Assembly (NCBI RefSeq): GCF_044389085.1
Contig: NZ_JBIRXP010000001.1
Coordinates: 248,001 to 312,000, forward strand
DNA: 64,000 nt
Source of the DNA: Isoptericola sp044389085
GTDB taxonomy: Bacteria; Actinomycetota; Actinomycetes; Actinomycetales; Cellulomonadaceae
Direction: 5' to 3'
The notes under the pieces were generated by a model. That model was given only the letters and a program-made list of their open reading frames with translations. It did not search any database and was not told the DNA's origin. Position numbers and translations under genes: made by a program. The first letter of the stretch is position 1. Every line of letters starts with the position of its first letter. Positions 7,930 through 16,660 of this stretch are shown piece by piece.

Positions 7930-9546
7930 TCACGTGACGGCGCCGAGCTGCCAGGGCACGAACTCGTCGGCGCCCAGGTCGAGCTCCTCGGACACGGTCT
8001 GCTCCCCGGACGCGACGGCGAGGATCTTCTCGAAGAGCTCCTCGCCGACCTCCTCGACGCTCAGCCCGGTCTCGACGATCCGGCCGGCGTCGAGGTCCAT
8101 GTCCTCGCTCATGCGCCGGTAGGTGTCGGAGTTGGTCGCGACCTTGATCGACGGTGACGGCTTGCAGCCCAGCACCGAGCCCCGGCCGGTGGTGAAGACG
8201 ACGACGTTCGCGCCGCCCGCGACGATCCCCGTGACGGACACGGGGTCGTAGCCGGGGGTGTCCATGAAGGTCATGCCGCGCTCGGTGACGGGCTCCGCGT
8301 ACTCGTGCACCGCGACGAGGTCCGCGGTGCCCGCCTTGGCCACGGCGCCGAGCGACTTTTCGAGGATGGTCGTCAGGCCGCCGGCCTTGTTGCCGGGCGA
8401 CGGGTTGTTGTCGAGCGTGCCGCCGCCGGCTGCCGCGTAGCCCTGCCACCAGTCGAGCCGGTCGAGCAGCCGCTGGCCCACCTCGCGGGACACGGCGCGG
8501 CGCAGCAGCAGGTGCTCCGCGCCGAACACCTCGGGCGTCTCGGCGAGGATCGACGTGCCGCCCTGCGCGACCAGCAGGTCGGACGCGTGCCCGAGCGCGG
8601 GGTTGGCGGTGATGCCCGAGAACCCGTCGGAGCCGCCGCAGTTCAGCCCCAGCACGAGCTCGGACGCCGGGGCCTCCTCCCGGCGCAGCGCGTCGATCGC
8701 GGGCAGCATCTCCGTGACGGCGGCGACGCCGGCACGGACGGTGGCCCTGATGCCGCCGGTGTCCTGGATGGTGAGCGTGCGCACGGGCAGGTCCTCGCGC
8801 AGCTGGAGCCCGTCGAGCACGGAGGCGACGGGCAGCATCTCGCAGCCCAGCCCGACGACGAGCAGGCCGGCCATGTTCGCGTGCGACGCGTACCCGCGCA
8901 GCGTGCGGAGCGTGACCTGCGCGCCCTCCGACGTCGGCACCAGGCCGCAGCCGGTGTCGTGCGTCAGCGCGACGACGCCGTCCACGTGCGGGTAGGCGTC
9001 GAGCACCGGGCCGCGGAACTGGTCCGCGATCATCCGGGCGGTCGACGCCGAGCAGTTCACCGACGTGAGGATGCCGACGTAGTTGCGGGTGCCCCAGCGG
9101 CCGTCCGAGCGGCGGTAGCCCTGGAACGTGCGGCGCGTCGTGGGCTCGGGGAGCGTGGTGCGTGCGGTGCCGAACTCGTACTCGCGGGCGCCGTCGTCCA
9201 TGCCGAGGTTGTGCGTGTGCACGTGGTCGCCGGGCGCGAGGTCCTTCTTCGCGCGCCCGATCGACTGCCCGTACTTGCGCACCTCCGTGCCGGCCGCCAC
9301 GGGTCGGACGGCGAGCTTGTGGCCGCGGGGCAGCGTCGAGCGGGTCGTCGCCTCGGCGCCGCCGGGCAGACGCACGGTGGTGCCGGCAGGCACCTGGCGC
9401 GTCGTGACGGCGACGTCGTCGGCCGGCCGCAGCAGCAGCGCGACGTCGGCGAGGTCGACGACGTCCGGCAGCGGCGGCTCGGTCGGGGCGCCCGGTGCGG
9501 GGGTCGCCGCGAGCGGCAGCAGCGGGTGGTGCGGGGCGGTGCTCAT
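7930..9546 (-). CDS. Altronate/galactarate dehydratase family protein (UxaA-like)
   Basis: A 538-residue fusion of an N-terminal SAF domain (about 25-115) with the C-terminal UxaA/GarD dehydratase domain (about 140-530). It contains the conserved runs HDTGCGL, GLGCE, LNCGGSDGFSG and NPSPGNKAGGL typical of iron-dependent sugar-acid dehydratases. The family turns D-altronate or D-galactarate into keto-deoxy sugar acids in hexuronate breakdown. The ATG at 9546 overlaps the stop of the upstream lacI gene (ATGA), so the two are translationally coupled. That is unusual for a regulator and strongly implies it controls this enzyme. With the PL11 lyase and RG acetylesterase nearby, it likely serves galacturonate from pectin. 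Altronate rather than galactarate is a guess. Confidence 0.82.
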   Translation of the reverse strand: MSTAPHHPLLPLAATPAPGAPTEPPLPDVVDLADVALLLRPADDVAVTTRQVPAGTTVRLPGGAEATTRSTLPRGHKLAVRPVAAGTEVRKYGQSIGRAKKDLAPGDHVHTHNLGMDDGAREYEFGTARTTLPEPTTRRTFQGYRRSDGRWGTRNYVGILTSVNCSASTARMIADQFRGPVLDAYPHVDGVVALTHDTGCGLVPTSEGAQVTLRTLRGYASHANMAGLLVVGLGCEMLPVASVLDGLQLREDLPVRTLTIQDTGGIRATVRAGVAAVTEMLPAIDALRREEAPASELVLGLNCGGSDGFSGITANPALGHASDLLVAQGGTSILAETPEVFGAEHLLLRRAVSREVGQRLLDRLDWWQGYAAAGGGTLDNNPSPGNKAGGLTTILEKSLGAVAKAGTADLVAVHEYAEPVTERGMTFMDTPGYDPVSVTGIVAGGANVVVFTTGRGSVLGCKPSPSIKVATNSDTYRRMSEDMDLDAGRIVETGLSVEEVGEELFEKILAVASGEQTVSEELDLGADEFVPWQLGAVT

Positions 9547-10586
9547 CGGATCGCGACCTCGGGATCTGTGGTGAGGGGACGGGGAGTGGGGGCGGGGGCG
9601 GCGTCGTGGGTCTGGGTCGCCGGTGCGGTGGACGCGCGCACCACGAGCTCGACGGGCAGCCGGCGGTGCTCGGGCGCGGGGGAGTCGTCCGTCAGCAGGT
9701 CGACGGCGACGCGCCCGGCCCGGGCCAGCGGCACGGCGACGGTGGTCAGGGCCGGCGTGACGAGCGACGCGGCCGCGACGTCGTCGAACCCGACGACCGA
9801 GACATCGCCCGGCGTGGCCACCCCGCGCGCGTGCAGCCGGGCCAGGACGCCGAGCGCGACGAGGTCGTTGAAGCAGAGCACCGCGGTCGCGCCGGCGGCG
9901 AGCGCGAGGTCGGCGGCCTGGACGCCGCCGCCGTGCGTCGGCCGGAAGCTGCCGAGGTCGAGCACGGTGTCGGCGCCCCCGCCCGCCGACAGCGCGGACA
10001 GCGCCGCGCGGCGCTCGGCGTCCGACCACGAGGTGCGCGGGCCGCCGGCGTAGGCGACGACGTCGTGCCCGAGGGCCCGCAGGTGGTCGAGGGCCTGCCG
10101 GACGCCGTCCGCGATGTCGAAGGAGACCGACGGCGCGTCGGGCGCCTCGCGGTTGACCAGCGCGACCGGGCGTCCGGCGCCCGTGAGGAGCGGGGCGAGG
10201 CGGTCGCCGGGCAGGCGCGGGGAGCAGAGCACGAGGCCGTCCACCCGGTCGCCGAGCCGTTCGATGACGTCGGGCTCGACGCCGACGTCCTCGTCGGTGT
10301 CGGCCACGAGGACCTCGCGGCCCGTCTCGCGGGCCCGCGCCTGCACGCCCTTGGCGACCGCGGCGAAGAACGGGTTGGCGAGGTCCGGCACGACCAGCCC
10401 CACCGTGCCGGTGCTGCCGGTGGTCAGCGCGCGGGCCGCGGGGTGGGGCCGGTACCCGAGCGACTCCGCGGCCCGGGCCACCTGGGCCCGGTTGGCCGCC
10501 GAGACGTGCGGGGCGTCGCTCAGCGCGCGCGACGCCGTGGCGAGCGAGACTCCGGCCGCACGCGCGACGTCGCGGAGCGTGGCCAC
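9543..10586 (-). CDS. LacI family transcriptional regulator
   Basis: A 347-residue repressor. An N-terminal helix-turn-helix (ATLRDVARAAGVSLATASRALS) and hinge (ALTTGSTGTVGLVVPDLANPFF) are followed by a periplasmic-binding-like sensor domain. The GTG at 10586 follows GGGAGGT. It is cotranscribed and overlaps with the UxaA-family dehydratase. A perfect 14-bp palindrome with a central CCGG lies 39-52 bases upstream and is the likely autoregulatory operator. The ligand is probably a uronic or aldonic acid, or a pectin fragment, inferred from the regulated gene. The C-terminal Ala/Pro/Thr-rich tail is not conserved in the family. Confidence 0.93.
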   Translation of the reverse strand: MATLRDVARAAGVSLATASRALSDAPHVSAANRAQVARAAESLGYRPHPAARALTTGSTGTVGLVVPDLANPFFAAVAKGVQARARETGREVLVADTDEDVGVEPDVIERLGDRVDGLVLCSPRLPGDRLAPLLTGAGRPVALVNREAPDAPSVSFDIADGVRQALDHLRALGHDVVAYAGGPRTSWSDAERRAALSALSAGGGADTVLDLGSFRPTHGGGVQAADLALAAGATAVLCFNDLVALGVLARLHARGVATPGDVSVVGFDDVAAASLVTPALTTVAVPLARAGRVAVDLLTDDSPAPEHRRLPVELVVRASTAPATQTHDAAPAPTPRPLTTDPEVAIR

Positions 10587-10624
10587 ACGGACCTCCCCGG
10601 GTGTCGACGGTCGACCGGCCAGCC

Positions 10625-10638
10625 TGGAACCGGTTCCA
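10625..10638. promoter_or_regulatory. LacI-type operator TGGAACCGGTTCCA
   Basis: Perfect 14-bp palindrome in the 72-base gap upstream of the lacI-uxaA-like operon. Its size, symmetry and central CG step fit LacI-family operators. Its place just ahead of the gene suggests autorepression relieved by a sugar acid. Confidence 0.7.
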
Positions 10639-10658
10639 ACGTGTTTCAGCCTACCCGA

Positions 10659-11369
10659 TCAGGCCGGCTCCTCGTCGAGCCAGCGGAACCAGGCGTCGGG
10701 TACGTCCTCGTCCAGGCGCCGCACCTCGTGCTCGCTCAGCACCCCCGCGGTGAGCAGCCCGGTGGCGACGAGCCGCGCGACGGCCCCCGCGCCCGGCGGG
10801 TTGAAGTGCGTGTCGTCGCGGCGGCCGTCGTCGGCGTGGAAGAAGTAGTGCAGCGTGCGCTCGGGGCCGAGGTCGTGCCACAGCGCGAGCGAGTCGCGCT
10901 GGACGTCCACGAGCGGCACGTCCTCCCGTGCGGCGAGGGCCCGCATCGCGTCGGGGTACTCGCCGTGGGCGGGCACGGCCCGGCCCGTGTCGTCGAACCG
11001 GCGTCGCTCCACCGACGTCGCGAGCACCGGCCGGGCGCCCGCGTCGCGCGCGACCTTCACGAACCGGGCGAGGTGCTCGGTGTACGAGGTCCACGGCTCG
11101 GTGTGCCGCTCCGGGTCGGTGACCTTCGCGTCGTTGTGCCCGAACTGGATCACGAGCACGTCGCCGGGGCGCAGGTCGCGGGCCACGGCGTCCAGCCGGC
11201 CCTGGGTGACGAAGCTGCGCGTGCTGCGGCCGTTGCGCGCGTGGTTGGCGACCGCGACGGACTCGGCGAGGTAGTACGGCAGCGCCATGCCCCAGCCGGT
11301 CTCGGGCGCGGCGGCGCGGCTCTTCGGCCCGGCGGTGGAGTCGCCGGCGAGATGGACGGTGCGGGTCAT
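10659..11369 (-). CDS. Rhamnogalacturonan acetylesterase (SGNH hydrolase, CE12-like)
   Basis: A 236-residue SGNH/GDSL esterase that removes acetyl groups from rhamnogalacturonan or its oligomers. Block I is HLAGDSTAG (catalytic Ser), GRSTRSF supplies the oxyanion Gly, FGHND is block III, and DDTHFNPPGA carries the catalytic Asp and His. The ATG at 11369 follows GGAGGA; an in-frame start at 11402 would run through the ribosome site. There is no signal peptide, so it likely acts on imported oligosaccharides, unlike the secreted PL11 lyase. A perfect 16-bp palindrome lies 36-51 bases upstream. It is transcribed in the same direction as the lacI operon, 72 bases ahead of it. Confidence 0.88.
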   Translation of the reverse strand: MTRTVHLAGDSTAGPKSRAAAPETGWGMALPYYLAESVAVANHARNGRSTRSFVTQGRLDAVARDLRPGDVLVIQFGHNDAKVTDPERHTEPWTSYTEHLARFVKVARDAGARPVLATSVERRRFDDTGRAVPAHGEYPDAMRALAAREDVPLVDVQRDSLALWHDLGPERTLHYFFHADDGRRDDTHFNPPGAGAVARLVATGLLTAGVLSEHEVRRLDEDVPDAWFRWLDEEPA

Positions 11370-11404
11370 GCGGTCCTCCGGGGTCAGCTGGGCGAGGATC
11401 ATGT

Positions 11405-11420
11405 CGGCAAGCGCTTGCCG
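11405..11420. promoter_or_regulatory. LacI-type operator CGGCAAGCGCTTGCCG
   Basis: Perfect 16-bp palindrome with a central GC, upstream of the rhamnogalacturonan acetylesterase. AAGCGCTT cores are typical of actinobacterial LacI regulators. It differs from the CCGG-centred site at 10625, so a second regulator encoded elsewhere may bind here. Confidence 0.65.
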
Positions 11421-11531
11421 GTCACCCTAGCGGGGGCGCGACACGACGAGATCGCGTGCGTCCGCGCACGTCCAGGGCGTAGCGTCGGCGCCGAGCGACC
11501 GAACGTGCCCCCGCACCCGGAGGAGTCAGCG

Positions 11532-11978
11532 ATGCCCCGCCCGCCGTTCCCGGCCCCCGTGCTCGACCTGCTGCGCCGTCCCCAGCCCGCCGTGATCGGC
11601 GTCGTCCGCCCCGACGGCAGCCCCGTCACGGCGGCGACGTGGTACCTGCTCGAGGAGGACGGCACGGGCGGGTGGCACGTGCTCGTGAACCTCGACGCCA
11701 CCCGCAAGCGGGTGCAGCACCTGCACGCGAACCCGCACGTGAGCCTGACGGTGCTCGACGACGACTGGTACACGCACGCGACCCTGCTCGGCCGCGTCAC
11801 GGCGTGGCGCGACGACGTCGACCTCGCCGACACCGACCGCATCGCGCGGCACTACACCGGCGACCCGTACGGGGTGCGCGACCGCGCCCGGATCACCGCG
11901 GTGGTCGAGGTCGACCGCTGGACGGCGTGGGGCAGCCTGCGCGGCTCGCTCGCCGCCTCGGACGACACCGCCCGCTGA
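11532..11978 (+). CDS. PPOX-class (F420/FMN-type) oxidoreductase
   Basis: A 148-residue split-barrel protein of the pyridoxamine-phosphate-oxidase-like class. The N-terminus (FPAPVLDLLRRPQPAVIGVVRPDGSPVTAATWYLLE), the core (VLVNLDATRKRVQHLHANPHVSLTVLDDD) and the later GRV element match F420-dependent PPOX proteins. The ATG at 11532 follows GGAGGAGTC. It ends 10 bases before pntA, so it is probably in the same transcript. Cofactor choice (F420, FMN or heme) cannot be decided from sequence alone, and the physiological substrate is unknown. Confidence 0.8.
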   Translation: MPRPPFPAPVLDLLRRPQPAVIGVVRPDGSPVTAATWYLLEEDGTGGWHVLVNLDATRKRVQHLHANPHVSLTVLDDDWYTHATLLGRVTAWRDDVDLADTDRIARHYTGDPYGVRDRARITAVVEVDRWTAWGSLRGSLAASDDTAR

Positions 11979-11988
11979 GGGAGGCGCG

Positions 11989-13557
11989 ATGCGCATCGGT
12001 GCCCCCCGCGCGACGGGCGCGGACCCCCGGCTCGTCGCCGTCACCCCCGACGCGGCGCGCCGCCTCGTCGACCTCGGCCACGACGTCGTCGTCGAGCCCG
12101 GGGTGGGCGACGGCGCCCGCCTGCCCGCCCACGACTACGTGGCGGCGGGCGCCCGGGTCGCCGATCGGGCGGACGTCTGGGCGGCCGACGTCGTCGTGAC
12201 CCTGCACCCGCCGGCCCCGCAGGAGGTCGACCTGATGCGGCCGGGCGCGACGCTCGTCGCGCAGCTCTCGCCGGCGACGAGCCCCGCGCTGCTGGCGGAC
12301 CTCGCTGCGCGCGGCGTGACGGCGCTGGCCCTCGACGCCGTGCCGCGCATCTCCCGCGCGCAGGCCCTCGACGTGCTGTCGGCGCTGTCGAACGTCGCCG
12401 GCTACCGCGCCGTCGTCGAGGCGGCCGAGGAGTTCGGCGGCATGTTCACCGGCCAGGTGACCGCCGCGGGCAGCACCCCGCCCGCGCGCGTCTTCGTCAT
12501 CGGCGCCGGTGTGGCCGGCCTGGCCGCGATCGGCACGGCGGTGAGCCTCGGCGCCGAGGTGCACGCGTTCGACGTGCGGCCCGAGGCCGCCGAGCAGATC
12601 GAGTCGCTCGGTGCCCGGGTGGTGCGGGCGGACGACGCCGTCCAGCAGGTCAGCGCCGACGGGTACGCGAGCGCGCAGAGCGCCGACCAGGAGGCGGCCG
12701 CCCTGCGCGCGTACGCGGAGCAGTCCGCGCAGGCGGACGTCGTCGTCACGACCGCCCTCGTGCGCGGCGCGGCGCCCACGACGATCACCCGCGCGATGCT
12801 CGACGCGATGCGTCCCGGGTCGGTGGTCGTCGACCTCGCCGCTCCGGGCGGCGGCAACTGCGAGGCCACGGTGCCGGGCGAGCGGGTGGTCACCGACCGC
12901 GGCGTCGTCGTGCTCGGGTACACGGACCTGGCGGCGCGGCTGCCGCAGCACAGCTCGAGGCTGCTCGGCACGGTGGTGGTCAACCTGCTCACCCTGCTCA
13001 CGCCGGGCAAGGACGGGCAGGTGGTGCTCGACCTCGACGACCCCGTGGTCCGCGGCATGACCGTGGCCCATGAGGGTGCCGTGACCTGGCCGCCGCCCCC
13101 GGTCGCGGTCTCCGCCGCGCCGCCCCCACCGGTCCCGGAACCTGTGCCGACCACTGCCACCGTCACCGACCCCGGGGCCGAGCGTCGCCGTCGCGCGACG
13201 CGACGGACGGTCCTGGGGGCGCTCGGCGCCGTCGTCGCGGGCCTGCTGATCGCGCTCTCGCCACCCGACGCCGTCGGGCACTACACGGTGTTCGCGCTGG
13301 CCGTCGTGGTGGGCTTCTACGTGATCTCGAACGTCACGCACGCCCTGCACACGCCGCTCATGGCCCAGACCAACGCCATCAGCGGGATCATCATGGTCGG
13401 CGCGCTGCTCCAGATCGGCGACTCCTCGCCCCTGGTCACGACGCTCGCCGTCGTCGCCGCGGCGCTCGCGAGCGTCAACGTGTTCGGCGGGTTCCTCGTG
13501 ACCCGCAGGATGCTGGGCATGTTCCGGCGCGACAGCCCGAACGCGGAGGCACCATGA
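11989..13557 (+). CDS. pntA: NAD(P) transhydrogenase subunit alpha
   Basis: A 522-residue PntA of the proton-translocating transhydrogenase, which makes NADPH from NADH using the proton gradient. Domain I (about 1-385) binds NAD(H), with the Rossmann loop VIGAGVAGLAAIGTAVSLGAE followed by FDVRP. A Pro-rich linker (about 363-385) leads to four C-terminal membrane helices (about 400-505). The ATG at 11989 follows GGGAGG. Its last codons overlap pntB (ATGA). Length matches single-chain alpha subunits (E. coli about 510). Confidence 0.95.
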   Translation: MRIGAPRATGADPRLVAVTPDAARRLVDLGHDVVVEPGVGDGARLPAHDYVAAGARVADRADVWAADVVVTLHPPAPQEVDLMRPGATLVAQLSPATSPALLADLAARGVTALALDAVPRISRAQALDVLSALSNVAGYRAVVEAAEEFGGMFTGQVTAAGSTPPARVFVIGAGVAGLAAIGTAVSLGAEVHAFDVRPEAAEQIESLGARVVRADDAVQQVSADGYASAQSADQEAAALRAYAEQSAQADVVVTTALVRGAAPTTITRAMLDAMRPGSVVVDLAAPGGGNCEATVPGERVVTDRGVVVLGYTDLAARLPQHSSRLLGTVVVNLLTLLTPGKDGQVVLDLDDPVVRGMTVAHEGAVTWPPPPVAVSAAPPPPVPEPVPTTATVTDPGAERRRRATRRTVLGALGAVVAGLLIALSPPDAVGHYTVFALAVVVGFYVISNVTHALHTPLMAQTNAISGIIMVGALLQIGDSSPLVTTLAVVAAALASVNVFGGFLVTRRMLGMFRRDSPNAEAP

Positions 13558-14972
13558 CGGTGACGTCGGTCGCGCTGGCCGCCTACGTGATCGCGGGGCT
13601 GCTGTTCGTGCTGTCCCTGGCGGGGCTGTCCGCGCAGGAGTCCGCCCGTCGCGGCACGGTGCTCGGCATGCTCGGCATGGGGCTGGCGGTCGTCGCGACG
13701 ATCGCGCTGGCCCTCGACCGGTCGGAACGCCCCTGGCCGGTGACGGCGGGGCTGATCCTGCTGGTGCTCGTCGTGGGCGCCGCCGTGGGGTCGTGGCGGG
13801 CGCGGCGCGTCGAGATGACGCAGATGCCGGAGCTCATCGCGCTGCTGCACTCCTTCGTCGGGCTCTCCGCGGTGCTGGTCGGCTACGCCTCGTTCCTCGC
13901 CGAGCCCGTCGGGCCCGCGGGCGCGGACACCGTGCACCGCGTCGAGGTCTTCCTCGGCGTGCTGATCGGCGCGGTGACGTTCACGGGCTCGGTCGTGGCG
14001 TTCGGCAAGCTGTCGGGGCGGCTGCCGTCGGCACCCCTGACGCTGCCCGGCCGGCACGCGCTCAACCTGCTGGCGCTGGTCGCGTCCGCGGGCCTGCTCG
14101 TCTGGTTCGTCGCCGCCGACGACACGGGGACGGCGGTCCTGCCGCTGGTGCTCATGACCGTCGTCGCGCTCGCGCTGGGCTGGCACCTCGTCGCGGCGAT
14201 CGGCGGCGGGGACATGCCGGTCGTGGTGTCGATGCTCAACTCGTACTCCGGCTGGGCCGCGGCGGCGGCCGGCTTCACCCTGGGCAACGACCTGCTCATC
14301 ATCACCGGCGCCCTCGTGGGCGCCTCCGGCGCGATCCTCAGCTACCTCATGTGCAAGGCGATGAACCGCTCGTTCTGGTCCGTGGTCCTCGGCGGCTTCG
14401 GCGCGGGCGCGGCGGGCGGGCCGTCCGGCGGAGGCACGGCCGAGGCGGGCGAGGTGCACGAGACGTCCCCGGACGAGGTGGCCGCGCTGCTCACCGCGGC
14501 GCGGTCCGTCGTCGTCGTGCCCGGGTACGGCATGGCCGTGGCGAAGGCGCAGCACCCGGTGGCGGACCTCGCCGAGCGGCTGCGGGCCCGAGGCGTGACG
14601 GTCCGGTTCGGGGTGCACCCCGTGGCGGGGCGCCTGCCCGGCCACATGAACGTGCTGCTGGCCGAGGCGCGCGTGCCCTACGACGTCGTGCTCGAGATGG
14701 ACGAGGTCAACCCCGACCTGCCCGGGACGGACGTCGTGCTCGTCATCGGCGCGAACGACACCGTCAACCCGGCGGCGCAGGACGACCCGACGTCGCCGAT
14801 CGCGGGCATGCCCGTCATCGAGGCGTGGAAGGCGCGCGACGTCGTGGTGTTCAAGCGGTCGCTCGCCACGGGCTACGCGGGCGTGCAGAACCCGTTGTTC
14901 TTCCGGGAGAACACCCGGATGCTCTTCGGCGACGCCAGGGAGCAGGTGGACAAGATCGTCCAGGCTCTCTGA
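13554..14972 (+). CDS. pntB: NAD(P) transhydrogenase subunit beta
   Basis: A 472-residue PntB. Eight or nine membrane helices (about 5-290) form the proton channel, and a soluble NADP(H)-binding domain III follows (about 300-472) with VVVPGYGMAVAKAQHPVADL and the conserved VIGANDTVNP. The GMPVIEAWKA and VFKRSLATGYAGVQNPLF segments are PntB hallmarks. The start ATG overlaps the pntA stop, so the subunits are made together. It is convergent with mqo, 20 bases away. Confidence 0.96.
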   Translation: MTVTSVALAAYVIAGLLFVLSLAGLSAQESARRGTVLGMLGMGLAVVATIALALDRSERPWPVTAGLILLVLVVGAAVGSWRARRVEMTQMPELIALLHSFVGLSAVLVGYASFLAEPVGPAGADTVHRVEVFLGVLIGAVTFTGSVVAFGKLSGRLPSAPLTLPGRHALNLLALVASAGLLVWFVAADDTGTAVLPLVLMTVVALALGWHLVAAIGGGDMPVVVSMLNSYSGWAAAAAGFTLGNDLLIITGALVGASGAILSYLMCKAMNRSFWSVVLGGFGAGAAGGPSGGGTAEAGEVHETSPDEVAALLTAARSVVVVPGYGMAVAKAQHPVADLAERLRARGVTVRFGVHPVAGRLPGHMNVLLAEARVPYDVVLEMDEVNPDLPGTDVVLVIGANDTVNPAAQDDPTSPIAGMPVIEAWKARDVVVFKRSLATGYAGVQNPLFFRENTRMLFGDAREQVDKIVQAL

Positions 14973-14992
14973 CGCCGCCGAGGAGGCCGAGC

Positions 14993-16549
14993 TCAGAAGC
15001 GGGAGTCCGCCTGCGACTCGTAGACCGCGGCGTCCAGGACGCCGTCGGCGTGCAGGTACGACGGCGAGTCGGGGACCGGCGTCGCGTCGATCGTGCTGGC
15101 GTCGGCGGGCACGCCGTCGAGGCTGGGCATGACCGAGGCCAGCTCGGGGCGCCACTTGGTGAACCGGAACGGGAAGCACTGCTCGAGCAGGTCCACCATC
15201 GCGGAGGCCGCGGTCGAGGCGCCCGGGGAGGCGCCCAGCAGGCCGGCGATGGAGCCCTCGGCACCCGTGACGATCTCGGTGCCGAACTGGAGCACGCCCT
15301 TGCCGTCGGCGTCGCGCTTGATGACCTGCACGCGCTGGCCGGCCGTCAGCTTCTCCCAGTCCTTGGGGTGGGCGGTCGGCATGAACTGCTGCAGCGCCTG
15401 GAACTTCGTCTCGGGCGCGGCCATGAGCTGGCCGACGAGGTACTGCGTGAGGTCGAGGTTCTTGAGGCCCGCGCCGAGCATCGAGGTGACGTTGTTGGCG
15501 CGCAGCGACGTGATCAGGCCCAGGTACTTCCCCTTCTTGAGGTACTTGGGGCTGAAGCCGGCGTACGGGCCGAACATGAGGTAGGTCCTGCCGTCGACCA
15601 CGCGGGTGTCGAGGTGCGGCACGGACATCGGCGGGGCGCCGACGTCGGCCTTGCCGTACACCTTGGCCTGGTGCTGGGCGACGAGCTCCGGGTTGTCGGT
15701 GCGCAGGAACTCGCCGGAGATCGGGAAGCCGCCGAAGCCCTTGATCTCGGGGATGCCGGCCGACTGCAGCAGGGGGAGCGCGCCGCCGCCCGCGCCGACG
15801 AAGACGAACTTCGCGGTGACGGTGCTGGCGCGGTTCCGTGCGTTCCAGGAGCGGTCCTTGACGCGCAGGCGCCAGCGGCCGTCCTTGGTGCGCTTGAGGC
15901 TCTTCACCTCGTGCTGCAGCCGGAGCTCGGCGCCGTTCGCGACGAGACCGTCGATGAGCTGACGCGTGAGGTTGCCGAAGTCGACGTCGGTGCCCGAGGT
16001 CGCGCGGGTGGCGGCGATCGGCTCGTCGGCGTCACGCTCGGTGGTCAGCAGCGGCGCCCAGCGGCCGATCGTCGCGCGGTCGGTGCTGTACTCCAGGTCG
16101 CGGAACAGCGGGTGCACCCGCAGCGTCTCGTACCGGCGGCGCAGGTAGTCGACGTTCTTCTCGCCCCGCACGAACGTCATGTGCGGCGTGCTGCTGAGGA
16201 ACGAGTCGTCCTTGAGGCGGCCCGTGGCGAGCAGGTGCTGCCAGAGCTCGCGCGAGATCTCGAACTGCTCGTTGATCGCCACCGCCTTGGTGATGTCGAT
16301 CGAGCCGTCCTTGCGCTCGGGCGTGTAGTTGAGCTCGCAGAGCGCGGCGTGCCCGGTACCCGCGTTGTTCCACGGGTTCGAGGACTCCTGCGCGACGTCC
16401 TCCAGCCGCTCGTAGATGCGGATGGACCACGACGGCTCGAGCTGCTGGAGCAGCGTGCCGAGCGTGGCGCTCATGATTCCGCCGCCGATGAGGACGACGT
16501 CGACGTCGGCCCCTGTGGGGGCCCCAGCAGTCGTAGCACTCGAAGTCAC
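14993..16549 (-). CDS. mqo: Malate:quinone oxidoreductase
   Basis: A 518-residue FAD-dependent peripheral membrane dehydrogenase that oxidises malate to oxaloacetate and passes electrons to the quinone pool (TCA cycle). The FAD-binding loop is DVVLIGGGIMSATLGTLLQQ, and the conserved SNPWNNAGTGHAALCELNYTP and PHLDTRVVDGRTYLMFGPYAGFSPKYLK blocks are present. The GTG at 16549 has TATGGT six bases upstream (16556-16561), giving a leaderless transcript. Two GTGA-N6-TCAC boxes lie at 16569-16584 and 16622-16637. Confidence 0.95.
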   Translation of the reverse strand: MTSSATTAGAPTGADVDVVLIGGGIMSATLGTLLQQLEPSWSIRIYERLEDVAQESSNPWNNAGTGHAALCELNYTPERKDGSIDITKAVAINEQFEISRELWQHLLATGRLKDDSFLSSTPHMTFVRGEKNVDYLRRRYETLRVHPLFRDLEYSTDRATIGRWAPLLTTERDADEPIAATRATSGTDVDFGNLTRQLIDGLVANGAELRLQHEVKSLKRTKDGRWRLRVKDRSWNARNRASTVTAKFVFVGAGGGALPLLQSAGIPEIKGFGGFPISGEFLRTDNPELVAQHQAKVYGKADVGAPPMSVPHLDTRVVDGRTYLMFGPYAGFSPKYLKKGKYLGLITSLRANNVTSMLGAGLKNLDLTQYLVGQLMAAPETKFQALQQFMPTAHPKDWEKLTAGQRVQVIKRDADGKGVLQFGTEIVTGAEGSIAGLLGASPGASTAASAMVDLLEQCFPFRFTKWRPELASVMPSLDGVPADASTIDATPVPDSPSYLHADGVLDAAVYESQADSRF

Positions 16550-16568
16550 CGGGTCACCATACGCCGCG

Positions 16569-16584
16569 CGTGAAAACTGTCACA
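16569..16584. promoter_or_regulatory. CRP/GlxR-type box 1 at the mqo promoter
   Basis: CGTGAAAACTGTCACA matches the CRP/GlxR half-sites GTGA-N6-TCAC. Its centre is about 27.5 bases upstream of the predicted mqo start, between the -10 and -35 positions, where binding would normally repress. Confidence 0.6.
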
Positions 16585-16621
16585 AAGAATGAGAGCAACC
16601 TCACACAGGGCCGTGACCTGC

Positions 16622-16637
16622 AGTGACGTGGGTCACA
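16622..16637. promoter_or_regulatory. CRP/GlxR-type box 2 upstream of mqo
   Basis: AGTGACGTGGGTCACA matches GTGA-N6-TCAC plus the final A of the GlxR consensus. Its centre lies 53 bases (about five helical turns) from box 1, at about -80 from the predicted start, so both sites face the same side of the DNA. Confidence 0.6.
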
Positions 16638-16660
16638 CCGATCGATGGCGCCGCCGCTGG

